Shown piece after piece: positions 11,775-20,504 of a stretch of DNA of 64,000 nucleotides. Each line of letters starts with the position of its first letter. Position 1 is the stretch's first letter. The notes under the pieces were generated by a model. The model had not been told where the DNA came from, did not search any database, and saw only the letters and a list, made by a program, of their open reading frames with translations. The position numbers and the translations under genes are program-made. This DNA is from Micromonospora sp. C95 (GTDB lineage Bacteria; Actinomycetota; Actinomycetes; Mycobacteriales; Micromonosporaceae): contig NZ_JAGPXT010000002.1 of NCBI RefSeq assembly GCF_018070465.1, positions 124,001 to 188,000 on the forward strand, given 5' to 3'.

Positions 11775-14323
11775 TGTTCCGGGCAACTGTGAAGAGTCTG
11801 CTGGCCCGCAAGGTCCGGCTGATCCTGTCCGGCCTGGCCGTGGTGCTCGGCGTCATGTTCGTCTCCGGCGCCTTCGTCCTCACCGACACGCTGGGCCGTT
11901 CCTTCGACTCGCTGTTCGCCGACGCGTACGCCGAGGTCGACGTGAACGTGGCCGCCAAGCCGAAGCTGGAGCTAGGCGAGTTGGAGGGCGAGCAGCTCGC
12001 CACCCCGTTCCCGGCCTCCACCGTGGAGACGGTGCGTGCGGTGGACGGGGTGGCCGAGGCCACGGGTGTGGTCGCCGCCGACGGGGCCCGGTTGATCGGC
12101 AGCAACGGCAAGGTCGTCACCTCGTTCGGGCCGCCGCAGTTGGGCGGCAACTGGACCGGCGAGAGCGACCTGGTGCGGCTGCGGGAGGGTCGGGCACCGC
12201 AGGCCGACGACGAGATCGTGATCAACAAAGGGCTGGCGGACGCCGGCCGGGTGGCGCTCGGTGACCGGGTGGGGGTGCTCACCCTCCAGCCGCGCAAGGA
12301 TTTCACGATCGTCGGCATCTTCGGTTACAGCGGTGACCGGGACTCCCTCGGCGGCGCCAACGAGGTCATGTTCACCACTCCCGTGGCGCAGCAGCTGATG
12401 CTCGGCGAGTCCGACGTGTTCAGCAACGTCGTGGCCACCGCCGCCGACGGGGTCTCCGACGAGCAGCTGCGCGACGCGGTGGCCGCGGCGGTCGGCGACG
12501 GCTACGTGGTCAAGACCGGTGAGCAGCTTTCCGCCGACGCCGCCGCCGGCCTGAAGGAGGGGCTGTCCTTCTTCAACCGGATCCTGCTCGGCTTCGCCGC
12601 GGTGGCCCTGCTGGTCGGCACGTTCCTGATCCTCAACACCTTCTCGATCATCGTGGCGCAGCGCACCCGGGAACTGGCGTTGCTGCGGGCGGTCGGTGCC
12701 AGCGGCAAGCAGATCATCGGTTCGGTGGTGCTGGAGGCGATCGCCGTCGGGCTGATCGCCTCGGTGTTCGGCCTGGCCGCCGGCATCGGCATCGGCGCGC
12801 TGCTGGCGTACCTGTTCGGTAACCTCGCCGGCGGGCTGGCCCTGGCTGGGGTCGGGGTACCGGCGTCGGCGGTGATCGGCGCATTCGGTGTCGGCCTGGT
12901 GATCACCGTGTTGGCGGCGCTGCTGCCGGCACTGCGAGCCGCGCGGATCCCACCGATCGCGGCGATGCAGGACGTGGCGACGCCGGATCGGCCGTTGACC
13001 AAGGTGACCGTCGGCGGTGCGCTGGTCACCGCGATCGGCGCCACCCTGCTCTTCCTCGGTCTGGGCGGGCACGCCGGTGACAGCACGCTGGCCACCATCC
13101 TCGGTGGCGTGCTGTTCACCTTCATCGGGGTGGCCCTGCTGACGCCGCTGATCAGTCGTCCGGTGGTGGCGGCACTGGGCACGGTCTTCTCCGGCTGGGT
13201 GCCGGGCAAGCTGGGCCGGCTCAACTCCGGTCGCAACCCGCGCCGCACCGCGATCACCGCAGCCGCGCTGATGGTGGGCATCGCCCTGGTCACCGGCATC
13301 ACGGTGATCCTGGACTCGGCCAAGAGCAGCATCAGCGGGCTGGCACAGGACAGCATCAGCGCCGAGCTGGTGATCGCCGGGGCACAGTCCGGTCCGCGCC
13401 CGCCGACGTTCGACCCGGCGGTGCTGGACGAGGCGAAGGCCATCCCCGGGGTCCGCCTCGTCGACGGCGAGTACGGCGACATGGCGCTTGTCGGCGGCGA
13501 GCGTACCTGGGTCGGTGCCAGCAGCGAACCGAGCGCGCTGGTGGAGATGTTCGGCCTCACCGCCACCGCCGGGGACATCGGGCGGCTCGGGCCGGGCCAG
13601 ATGTTGATCAGCTCGGACGCGGCGGAGTCACGGGGTCTGTCGGTCGGCTCCACCGTGCCGGTGCAGCTGGCCCGGGGCGACGAACGCAGCTACACGGTCA
13701 CCGGCATCTACCAGAGCACCCCGCTGTTCGGCGGCGTGACGTTGCCCGCCGAGGCGGCGCGTGACTTCGCCATCCCGCAGCCCATCCAGGGTTACATCCA
13801 GCTGGAGTCGGGGGTCCGGGCGGCCGACGTGCTGCCCCGGGTGGAGGCGCTGCTGACGGACAGTCCGGAGGTCTCGGTGGCCGACCGCGACGCGTTCATC
13901 GAACAGCAGGCCGGGCAGCTCGACGGGCTGCTGCAGATGATCCAGATCCTGCTGGCGCTGGCCATCGTGATCGCGGTGCTCGGCATCGTCAACACCCTCG
14001 CCCTGTCGGTGCTGGAGCGGACCCGGGAGCTGGGTCTGCTGCGTGCCATCGGCCTGCGCCGGTCGCAGACCATGGGGATGATCACCGTCGAGGCGGTGGT
14101 GATCTCGGTGTTCGGCGCGCTGCTCGGCGTGGTGGTCGGCGCCGGCCTGGGTGCCGCGGTGGTGGAGGCCCTGCGCGACGAGGGAATCACCAGGCTGGTG
14201 CTGCCGTGGGGCCAGATGGGTGTCTTCCTCGGGCTGGCCGCGATCATCGGCGTGATCGCGGCGGCGCTGCCGGCGATCCGGGCCGCCCGGATCAACGTGC
14301 TGGGCGCCATCGCGCACGACTGA
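11774..14323 (+). CDS. FtsX/MacB-like ABC permease with two FtsX domains
   Basis: 849 residues. It has one N-terminal membrane helix, a large extracytoplasmic domain (about 45-255), three helices of the first FtsX unit (about 260-400, with RTRELALLRAVGASGKQ), then a further helix, a second extracytoplasmic domain and a second three-helix FtsX unit (about 715-849, with RTRELGLLRAIGLRRSQ). It is the membrane partner of the preceding ATPase. Relatives export lipids, peptides or antibiotics or sense antimicrobial peptides; nothing here fixes the substrate. A kinase and regulator pair directly upstream suggests an envelope-stress or drug-response unit. Confidence 0.93.
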   Translation: MFRATVKSLLARKVRLILSGLAVVLGVMFVSGAFVLTDTLGRSFDSLFADAYAEVDVNVAAKPKLELGELEGEQLATPFPASTVETVRAVDGVAEATGVVAADGARLIGSNGKVVTSFGPPQLGGNWTGESDLVRLREGRAPQADDEIVINKGLADAGRVALGDRVGVLTLQPRKDFTIVGIFGYSGDRDSLGGANEVMFTTPVAQQLMLGESDVFSNVVATAADGVSDEQLRDAVAAAVGDGYVVKTGEQLSADAAAGLKEGLSFFNRILLGFAAVALLVGTFLILNTFSIIVAQRTRELALLRAVGASGKQIIGSVVLEAIAVGLIASVFGLAAGIGIGALLAYLFGNLAGGLALAGVGVPASAVIGAFGVGLVITVLAALLPALRAARIPPIAAMQDVATPDRPLTKVTVGGALVTAIGATLLFLGLGGHAGDSTLATILGGVLFTFIGVALLTPLISRPVVAALGTVFSGWVPGKLGRLNSGRNPRRTAITAAALMVGIALVTGITVILDSAKSSISGLAQDSISAELVIAGAQSGPRPPTFDPAVLDEAKAIPGVRLVDGEYGDMALVGGERTWVGASSEPSALVEMFGLTATAGDIGRLGPGQMLISSDAAESRGLSVGSTVPVQLARGDERSYTVTGIYQSTPLFGGVTLPAEAARDFAIPQPIQGYIQLESGVRAADVLPRVEALLTDSPEVSVADRDAFIEQQAGQLDGLLQMIQILLALAIVIAVLGIVNTLALSVLERTRELGLLRAIGLRRSQTMGMITVEAVVISVFGALLGVVVGAGLGAAVVEALRDEGITRLVLPWGQMGVFLGLAAIIGVIAAALPAIRAARINVLGAIAHD

Positions 14324-14334
14324 GCCGCCGACCC

Positions 14335-14374
14335 GAAGGGCCCCTGTCACCGGATCCGGTGACAGGGGCCCTTC
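14335..14374. terminator. 40-bp perfect palindrome between converging genes
   Basis: Two 20-bp arms (GAAGGGCCCCTGTCACCGGA and its complement) abut with no loop bases. It lies 11 bp after the permease stop and 41 bp before the end of the converging HAD gene. It should form a strong hairpin on either strand and act as a two-way terminator. Confidence 0.85.
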
Positions 14375-14414
14375 GCGCTGCGCGCCCGGCAGACCAGCCG
14401 GGCGGTGGGCGGTG

Positions 14415-15086
14415 TCAGGCGGAGGCTCGACGCAGCAGCCCCGCCAGCAGTTCCAGGTCCGCCAGCAGCAGGCTCTCGAGCTGGTGTACGCCGTCGGCCG
14501 GTGCCAGCGGCACCTCGGCGGGCACGGCCAGTACCGCCGCCCCGGCGGCGACCGCGCTGGCCACCCCGGTCGCCGAGTCCTCGATCGCCACGCACCTGTC
14601 GATGGGCACCCCGAGCAGCCGGGCGGCCGTCAGGTACGGCTCCGGATGCGGCTTGGTCGAGTCGACCTCGTCGCCGCAGACCACCACGTCGAAGCTGTCC
14701 CGGCCGAGGGTGTCCAGGGCGATCTCGACCAGGGCCCGCCCGCTGGAGGTGACCAGCGCCGTCGGGATCCGCGCCCGCCGGACCGCGCCGAGCAGCGCCA
14801 GTGCCCCCGGCCGCCACCGCAGGCCGGTACGGAACAGCTCCAGGATCCGCGTGTTGATCCATTCCGCGCTGGTCTGCGGATCCCGGTGCGGCTGCCCCAG
14901 GTCGTCGTGCAGGATCCGCATCGAGTCGGCCATGCCCGTGCCGACGATCGCCCGCCGGGCGTCGGCGGACAGCGTGCCGCCGTACTGCTGCGCCAGTTCG
15001 GCCAGGGCGACGTCCCACAACCGCTCGCTGTCGACCAGGGTGCCGTCCATGTCGAAGAGCACGGCGGCCGGATGGATGCTGCTCAC
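14415..15086 (-). CDS. HAD-superfamily phosphatase (beta-phosphoglucomutase-like subgroup)
   Basis: 223 residues from GTG 15086, which follows GAGGAGG at ideal spacing. Motif I is LFDMDGTLVDSE with the nucleophile Asp, motif II is LVTSSG, motif III is the Lys in DEVDSTKPHPEPYL, and motif IV is VAIEDSATGV. These, with the helical cap between motifs I and II, place it with the phosphatases that act on small sugar or nucleoside phosphates. The substrate cannot be read from the sequence. It converges on the ABC permease gene across the shared palindrome. Confidence 0.93.
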   Translation of the reverse strand: MSSIHPAAVLFDMDGTLVDSERLWDVALAELAQQYGGTLSADARRAIVGTGMADSMRILHDDLGQPHRDPQTSAEWINTRILELFRTGLRWRPGALALLGAVRRARIPTALVTSSGRALVEIALDTLGRDSFDVVVCGDEVDSTKPHPEPYLTAARLLGVPIDRCVAIEDSATGVASAVAAGAAVLAVPAEVPLAPADGVHQLESLLLADLELLAGLLRRASA

Positions 15087-15163
15087 CGGATCCTCCTCGG
15101 GCTCGGGTAACCGGTGAATCCTGTCAGCCGAGGGTGGTCCGGCGCCCGCCGCAGTGACCTTTC

Positions 15164-15901
15164 TCAACCGAGGTCGCAGGCGGTCAGGGACCGTTCGTAG
15201 CCACGGAAGAACGCCTCGGTCCGCTGCTCAGGGGTGCCGTGGGAGCCCTCGGCGAACCACGGCTGACCCGAGTCGTCGCCGACGGCCAGCAAGCCGTCGT
15301 TGAACTCGTCGAGGTCACCCTCCTCCAGGGTGAGCCGGCCGGCCCGTACCGAGTCGCCGAGGAACGCCCCGGCCATGCAGTCGGCCTGTAGTTCCTGCTG
15401 GATGGTGAAGTTGTACCGGATGCCCAGCCGGGTCTGGATGCCGTGCGCGTACTCGTGGCCGAGCAGGTAGAACACGAACGCGTCGCCGATCTGCCGGAAG
15501 GCGCCGAACGACCAGTTGATGTCGTACGCGATGTAGTCGTCGATGGTGCAGTAGACCGCGTTGTTGCGGGGCACCTCCTGCCCGCCGCAGGAAACCTCAC
15601 CGTCACGCTGGTACGGGATGACCTGCCGGATCGGCCGGAAGGACTGCTCCGACGCCTCGAACTGGTCGGCCCAGTACAGCTCGGCGAGCCGCTGCGCGTC
15701 GGCCGCGTCCTGCCGGAACTCCTCTACCGTGTCGGTGCCGTCGGCGCGGGTCACCTCCGCCGTCGGTTCGGCCGGTTCCCGCTGCCCGCTCGGGTCCGCC
15801 GGCCCGCCCACCGGCTCCACCATGCAGGCGGCCGCCGCCACCAGCGCCACCGCCAGGCCGGCGAGTCTGCCCCGGCGTAGCCCTCGCCCACCTGCCGCCA
15901 C
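15164..15901 (-). CDS. Secreted neutral zinc metallopeptidase lipoprotein (YpfJ-like)
   Basis: 245 residues from GTG 15901, which follows GGGAGGA. Basic residues and a hydrophobic stretch LAGLAVALVAAAAC form a lipoprotein signal with the lipobox Cys at about residue 26. The mature protein has FYLLGHEYAHGIQTRLG, an HExxH zinc motif, and downstream ELQADCMAGAF, the extra Glu ligand region of the YpfJ/neutral zinc peptidase family. SCGGQEVPRNNAVYC before the catalytic helix is also family-like. The longer open frame that runs into the DGPF gene on the other strand is not coding. The substrates are unknown. Confidence 0.9.
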   Translation of the reverse strand: MAAGGRGLRRGRLAGLAVALVAAAACMVEPVGGPADPSGQREPAEPTAEVTRADGTDTVEEFRQDAADAQRLAELYWADQFEASEQSFRPIRQVIPYQRDGEVSCGGQEVPRNNAVYCTIDDYIAYDINWSFGAFRQIGDAFVFYLLGHEYAHGIQTRLGIRYNFTIQQELQADCMAGAFLGDSVRAGRLTLEEGDLDEFNDGLLAVGDDSGQPWFAEGSHGTPEQRTEAFFRGYERSLTACDLG

Positions 15902-15998
15902 CGCGCTCCTCCCGCCTCCACGCCGCCGGTGCTGTACCCCGACGGTACGACCGTCACGCCCGTTGCCGTCAGGTACGCCGCACCGCCCCGTCCGGTTC

Positions 15999-16051
15999 AG
16001 AGCGACCGGCGATAGGACTGGCGGAGCTGCGGCGCTATTGCCGGTCGCTCT
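15999..16051. repeat. Inverted repeat in a divergent promoter region
   Basis: AGAGCGACCGGC (15999-16010) is mirrored by GCCGGTCGCTCT (16040-16051) with a 29-base spacer. It lies between the divergent metallopeptidase gene (start 15901) and the DGPF/sigma operon (start 16196). It may be a regulator site or a structured leader; nothing else in this 294-bp gap looks coding. Confidence 0.5.
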
Positions 16052-16195
16052 CAGTTGCGCGTATTTCGTCCGCCCGCTCGGCCGGTCGGAGAAAGACGGC
16101 CTAGGGTGCGGAGGTCCGTGTCCGGAACCGACGTCCGGCTCCGACGTACCCGGTGAACCGACACGCGATGGTGGCGGGTGGGAGAGGGAGACACC

Positions 16196-16594
16196 GTGAA
16201 ATACATGATCATGCTGTACGGCTCGCAGCGGGACTACGACGCGATGGCCGGGCATGGCTCCGACCGGCCGGCGATGTCGGCCGAGCAGGTGGCCGCGATG
16301 CACGCGCACATGGGCAAGGTGCACCAGGACCTCGCCGACGCCGGTGAACTGGTGGACGCCCAGGGGCTCACCGCGCCGGTGCACGCCCGTCGGGTCCAGG
16401 TGCGCGACGGCGCGACGATGGTCACCGACGGGCCGTACCCGGAGACGCAGGAGGTTCTCGCCGGGTACACGGTGGTCGAGTGCGCCAGCTTCGACCGGGC
16501 AGCCGAGATCGCCGCGATGCTTGTCAACCCGGACAACCCCGGTGAGTACGTCGACATCCGTCCGATCGCCGAGGGTATCGACGACCTCGTCTGA
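16196..16594 (+). CDS. DGPF/YCII-related protein, ECF42 partner
   Basis: 132 residues from GTG 16196 with GGAG five bases upstream. It begins VKYMIMLYGSQRDYDAM and contains MVTDGPYPETQEVLAGY, the DGPF motif of the YCII-related family. DGPF proteins are the regular genomic neighbours of ECF42 sigma factors, and here the stop shares a base with the sigma factor's ATG. The biochemical role is not established; the ferredoxin-like fold suggests a small-molecule binder or a lyase-like enzyme. No anti-sigma factor is present, as usual for this group. Confidence 0.9.
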   Translation: MKYMIMLYGSQRDYDAMAGHGSDRPAMSAEQVAAMHAHMGKVHQDLADAGELVDAQGLTAPVHARRVQVRDGATMVTDGPYPETQEVLAGYTVVECASFDRAAEIAAMLVNPDNPGEYVDIRPIAEGIDDLV

Positions 16595-17832
16595 TGGGTG
16601 ATCCGGCCGTCGAGGATCTGCTGCGCCGGCTGGCGCCGCAGGTCCTCGGCGCGCTCGTACGCCGCTACGGGCACTTCGACACCGCCGAGGACGCCACCCA
16701 GGAGGCGCTGATCGCGGCGGCCACCGGCTGGCCCCGCGACGGCGTACCAGCGAACCCTCGGGGCTGGCTGATCACGGTGGCATCGCGGCGGCTCACCGAC
16801 CTGCTCCGGGCCGAGCAGGCGCGACGGCAGCGGGAGGACGTCGTCGGCCGGCGCGTGGTGGCCGAATGGCGGCTACCACCGTCGGGTGGCCGGATCGCGG
16901 ACTCCGACGACACCCTGATCCTGCTGTTCCTGTGCTGCCACCCGTCGCTGTCCCCGGCCACTCAGATCGCGTTGACCCTCCGGGCGGTCGGCGGGTTGAG
17001 CACGGCCGAGGTGGCGCGGGCGTTCCTGGTGCCGGAGCAGACCATGACCCGGCGTATCAGCCGGGGCAAGCAGCGCATCCGCGACAGCGGCCTGCGCTTC
17101 GCGATGCCCGACCCGGCCGAACTCCCGACGCGCCTCACGGTCGTGCTCCGGGTGCTCTACCTGGTCTTCAACGAGGGGTACGCGAGCACGTCCGGACCCG
17201 GGCTGCTCCGCGCCGACCTGTGCGCCGAGGCGATCCGGCTGACCTGGCTGCTGCGTCGGACAATGCCCGACGCCGCCGAGGTGACCGGTCTGCTGGCGCT
17301 GCTGCTGCTCACCGACGCCCGCGCACCGGCGCGCACCGACGCGCACGGCGAACTGGTGCCGATGGCCGAACAGGACCGTTCCCGCTGGCGTGCCGATCAG
17401 ATTGCCGAGGGCACGGCGCTGGTGGTCGAGGCGCTGCGCCGGGGGCGTCCCGGGCCGTACCAGGTCCAGGCCGCCATCGCCGCCCTGCACGACGAGGCAC
17501 CCGGCCCGGACCAGACGGACTGGCCGCAGATCGCGATGCTGTACGAGGTGCTGACGGCGATGGACGCCAGTCCCCTGGTCGCGCTGAACCGTGCGGTCGC
17601 GGTGGCGATGACTGACGGTCCCGACGCGGGGCTGGCGCTTGTCGAGAAGGTGGCCGCCGACGGTCGGCTGGCCCGGGACGCGAGGCTGCCCGCCGTACGT
17701 GCGCATCTGCTGGAGCGCCGCGGCGACCTGGCGGCGGCCCGCGCCGAGTATCGGACGGCCGCCGCGCAGGCCACGAACCTGGCGCAGCAGCGTTACCTCA
17801 ACGCTCGCGCCGACCGCCTCACCGACGGCTGA
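16594..17832 (+). CDS. ECF RNA polymerase sigma factor, ECF42-type with C-terminal extension
   Basis: 412 residues. Region 2 spans about 10-80 (RYGHFDTAEDATQEALIAAA, PRGWLITVASRRLTDLLRAE) and region 4 spans about 105-165 (ALTLRAVGGLSTAEVARAFL, EQTMTRRISRGKQRI). The remaining 230 residues are the helical, TPR-like extension of the ECF42 group, with PLVALNRAVAVAM and ARAEYRTAAAQATNLAQQR. In that group the extension replaces an anti-sigma factor and is needed for activity. It is co-translated with the DGPF gene. A matching target promoter upstream of 16196 could not be identified by eye. Confidence 0.93.
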   Translation: MGDPAVEDLLRRLAPQVLGALVRRYGHFDTAEDATQEALIAAATGWPRDGVPANPRGWLITVASRRLTDLLRAEQARRQREDVVGRRVVAEWRLPPSGGRIADSDDTLILLFLCCHPSLSPATQIALTLRAVGGLSTAEVARAFLVPEQTMTRRISRGKQRIRDSGLRFAMPDPAELPTRLTVVLRVLYLVFNEGYASTSGPGLLRADLCAEAIRLTWLLRRTMPDAAEVTGLLALLLLTDARAPARTDAHGELVPMAEQDRSRWRADQIAEGTALVVEALRRGRPGPYQVQAAIAALHDEAPGPDQTDWPQIAMLYEVLTAMDASPLVALNRAVAVAMTDGPDAGLALVEKVAADGRLARDARLPAVRAHLLERRGDLAAARAEYRTAAAQATNLAQQRYLNARADRLTDG

Positions 17833-17931
17833 ACGAATGTGAGGCAGTCAGCTGAAGATGGTGTGGTGGTGCGGTCAGGGCCGGTTGCCCGCCCAGAGAT
17901 CGGTCGGACCCGACCACGTACGGCGGTCAGC

Positions 17932-17968
17932 AACGGGGGCGTGACGTCAGCGACGTCACGCCCCCGTT
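17932..17968. terminator. Hairpin between converging sigma-factor and nuclease genes
   Basis: Perfect 17-bp arms (AACGGGGGCGTGACGTC and its complement) surround the loop AGC. It lies 14 bp from the stop of the HNH gene on the minus strand and 100 bp past the sigma-factor stop, so it can terminate both. Confidence 0.85.
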
Positions 17969-17981
17969 CACCGGTGCCGCC

Positions 17982-18614
17982 TCAGCAGGTGTTGAGCATG
18001 GTGTTCAAAGCCGACTTCTCCGCGCTGTTCACGGTGAGGCCGTAGTACCACTTCACCTGGATCCACGCCCGGGCGTAGGTGCAGTGGAAGGCCGCCCGCG
18101 GCGGCTTCCAGGCGGCCGGATCCTTGTCACCCTTCGACGAGTTGACGGTGCCGGTGACCGCCCACAGTTCCGGCCCACCCAGGTCGTTGGCGTAGGTCTG
18201 ACGCCGCGAGGTGGTCCAGGCCCAGGCGCCCGAACGCCACGCCTCGGCCAGCGGCACCACGTGGTCGATGGAGATGTCGGCGGGGTTGGTGCGGGTCACG
18301 CCGTCGTACGGGCTGTACCAGGACCCGGACGTCGGATAGCAGCTGGAGTTCACCACCACGTTGCTGCCGTCCCGCTTGAGCACCTGCTCCCGGGTGTTGC
18401 AGGCTCCGGTGATCGTGATCCAGTGCGGGAACAGGTCACGGCTGTAGCTGGACTGGTGGGACTCGGATGCGACGGTGAGCGAGTTGAGCCGGCTGACCGC
18501 CGTGCTGTACGAGGGGATGTTGGGCGGAGTGGCATGGGCGGCCGACGGCACGAGTACGACCGACAGGACGACGGCGATCACCGAGACGACGGCGACCTTG
18601 CGTAGGTGAGCCAC
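17982..18614 (-). CDS. Secreted HNH-family endonuclease
   Basis: 210 residues from GTG 18614 behind AGGAGT. A signal peptide (VVSVIAVVLSVVLVPSAAHA, cleavage near 29) precedes a domain with ISIDHVVPLAEAWRSGAW and later LGGPELWAVTGTVNSSKGDK followed by DPAAWKPP. The DHVVPL His and the Asn/Lys/Asp cluster are the hallmarks of the secreted HNH/GmrSD-C-like nucleases common in actinomycetes. Cysteines flanking the domain probably form disulfides outside the cell. Likely roles are nutrient DNA degradation or extracellular DNA removal. No immunity gene is evident next to it. Confidence 0.9.
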   Translation of the reverse strand: MAHLRKVAVVSVIAVVLSVVLVPSAAHATPPNIPSYSTAVSRLNSLTVASESHQSSYSRDLFPHWITITGACNTREQVLKRDGSNVVVNSSCYPTSGSWYSPYDGVTRTNPADISIDHVVPLAEAWRSGAWAWTTSRRQTYANDLGGPELWAVTGTVNSSKGDKDPAAWKPPRAAFHCTYARAWIQVKWYYGLTVNSAEKSALNTMLNTC

Positions 18615-18779
18615 GGGGCGACTCCTGACTGTCTCCTGCGGCGGCGGGTGGGGGAACCCGACTTGGGGGCGCGGCAGGCGACATCAGGATTCTCGCAAAC
18701 ATCTCGATCAATAAATGTCATCGCGCCACAAGCGCTGTGAACGCCACGTGAAGACCAGCCCCGACGTTCTGGCGCGACG

Positions 18780-19448
18780 CTACGCCGAGCGGCCCGGACG
18801 GACCCGGTCGGTCTGGTACGCCCACATCGCGATCTCCACCCGGTTACGGACGCCGAGCTTGACCATCAGGCTGGCGATGTGGGTCTTCACGGTGCTGAGG
18901 CTGATGTGCAGTTCCTCGGCGATCTCGGTGTTGGTGCGACCCCGCGCCACGGCGAGCAGCACCTCCTCCTCCCGCAGCGTGAGCGCGTCGACCGGCTGTG
19001 CTGGCGGCGCGGCCGGACCAGCGTCGGCGAAGGCCCGGAGCAGCCGCGTGGCGATGTTCGGCGCGATGAGCGCGTCACCGGCGGCGGCGGCCCGCACGGC
19101 CTGGGTGAGCAGGGCCGTGCCGGCGTCCTTGAGCAGGAAACCACGCGCTCCCGCGCGGAGCGCGGCGTAGACGTACTCGTCGAGGTCGAACGTGGTGATC
19201 ACGACCACCGCCAAGGGGTCGGCCACGGCCGGCCCGGCGAGGCGCCGGGTGGCCTCGATGCCGTCCACACCGGGCATCCGGATGTCGAACAGGCACACGT
19301 CCGGACGTAACCGCCGGGCGAGTTCGACGGCTCGGTTACCGTCGCCCGCCTCGCCCACCACCTCGATGTCCGGCTGGGCGTCGAGGATCATCGTCAGTCC
19401 GGTACGGACGATCTCCTGGTCGTCGGCGACGATCACGCGGATGGCCAC
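18780..19448 (-). CDS. NarL-family response regulator (orphan)
   Basis: 222 residues from GTG 19448 (VAIRVIVADDQE). The receiver carries Asp55 in VCLFDIRMPGVDG, ITTFDLDEY and GFLLKDAG. The output domain is LuxR-type, with LTLREEEVLLAVARGRTNTE and SLSTVKTHIASLMVKLG. No histidine kinase gene is adjacent: upstream is the divergent DUF2306 gene and downstream the nuclease gene on the same strand. The start lacks a clear ribosome site, so a slightly different start is possible. The long upstream extension of this frame, antisense to the DUF2306 gene, is not coding. Confidence 0.9.
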   Translation of the reverse strand: MAIRVIVADDQEIVRTGLTMILDAQPDIEVVGEAGDGNRAVELARRLRPDVCLFDIRMPGVDGIEATRRLAGPAVADPLAVVVITTFDLDEYVYAALRAGARGFLLKDAGTALLTQAVRAAAAGDALIAPNIATRLLRAFADAGPAAPPAQPVDALTLREEEVLLAVARGRTNTEIAEELHISLSTVKTHIASLMVKLGVRNRVEIAMWAYQTDRVRPGRSA

Positions 19449-19688
19449 CCCACGATTGAACACGGCCGGCGACCCGGCCCAAAGTACGGCCGGCTTCCCC
19501 GTCCATCGGCCGAGACGACACCGGCCCGCACGGCGATGAGTATCGCTCGCCACATCGTCAGGATCGACCTCAGAGAATGCGGCCGGATCCCTTCTCCGCT
19601 GAACCGCAGCCGGCGTCCGTCCGAGGTCGGGCGGGCCCGGAGCGCGGACGTCTGGGGTACTGGTCGCCGCGAGAAGGGACTCACCGCT

Positions 19689-20378
19689 GTGCCGTCTTCC
19701 GCCAGGTCGACCTGGCTCATCCCGACCGGTCTGCTGGTGCTCAGCGCCGTGCCGGTGATCGCCGGGGGCTTCCGGCTGGCCGAGTTCGCCGGCGGCGCCC
19801 AGGTGCTGCCCGACAGTGACCGGATCACCTCGGCCCCGCTGCCCGTGATCGCCCACATCGTCGCGGTCACCGTGTTCAGCGTCCTCGGCGCCTTCCAGTT
19901 CGCGCCACGGTTCCGTCGCCTGCACCGGCGCTGGCACCGGGTGGCCGGCCGGGTTCTGGTTCCCTGTGGGCTGCTCACCGCGCTGAGCGGCCTGTGGCTG
20001 ACGCTGTTCCTGCCACGGGGGCCGCTCGACAGTGACGTGTTGGTCGCCGTCCGGGTGGTGGTCAGCGTCGCGATGGCCGCGTCGATCGTGCTCGGCTTCG
20101 TGGCGGTTCGACGCCGCGACTTCACCCGGCACCGGGCCTGGATGATCCGCGGCTACGCCATCGGGATGGGTGCGGGTACCCAGTTCTTCACCCAGATGGC
20201 CTGGCTCGCCGCCGTGGGTCCGCTCACGACCTCGGGCCGGACCGGGACGATGACCGCCGCCTGGCTGATCAACGTGGCGCTGGCGGAATGGATCATCCGA
20301 CGGGCCGGCGGCACCGTCGGAAAGCGTCCGGCGGTCCGGGGACGCCGCGCGCCACAGGACAAGGCGATTCCGGTGTGA
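19689..20378 (+). CDS. DUF2306 membrane protein
   Basis: 229 residues from GTG 19689 with AAGGGA upstream. About seven membrane segments are present. Conserved-looking charged sites are FRRLHRRWHRVAGRV between helices three and four and FTRHRAWMIRGYAIGMGAGT between helices five and six; these His/Arg pairs are the hallmark of the DUF2306 family. The His residues may bind haem, but this is not shown here. It is divergent from the orphan response regulator, which may regulate it. A basic C-terminal tail follows the last helix. Confidence 0.85.
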   Translation: MPSSARSTWLIPTGLLVLSAVPVIAGGFRLAEFAGGAQVLPDSDRITSAPLPVIAHIVAVTVFSVLGAFQFAPRFRRLHRRWHRVAGRVLVPCGLLTALSGLWLTLFLPRGPLDSDVLVAVRVVVSVAMAASIVLGFVAVRRRDFTRHRAWMIRGYAIGMGAGTQFFTQMAWLAAVGPLTTSGRTGTMTAAWLINVALAEWIIRRAGGTVGKRPAVRGRRAPQDKAIPV

Positions 20379-20504
20379 GATCTCCGGACGGGCGGAGCAG
20401 CCGCGGCAGGTACGCCGCCTCGTCACGGGCGAGCGCGGCAACGACCCGGCGGTCCTCGCCGGTCAGCGGCCTAGCCTCGTTGGCGAGAGCCCGGGTCAGG
20501 GAGG

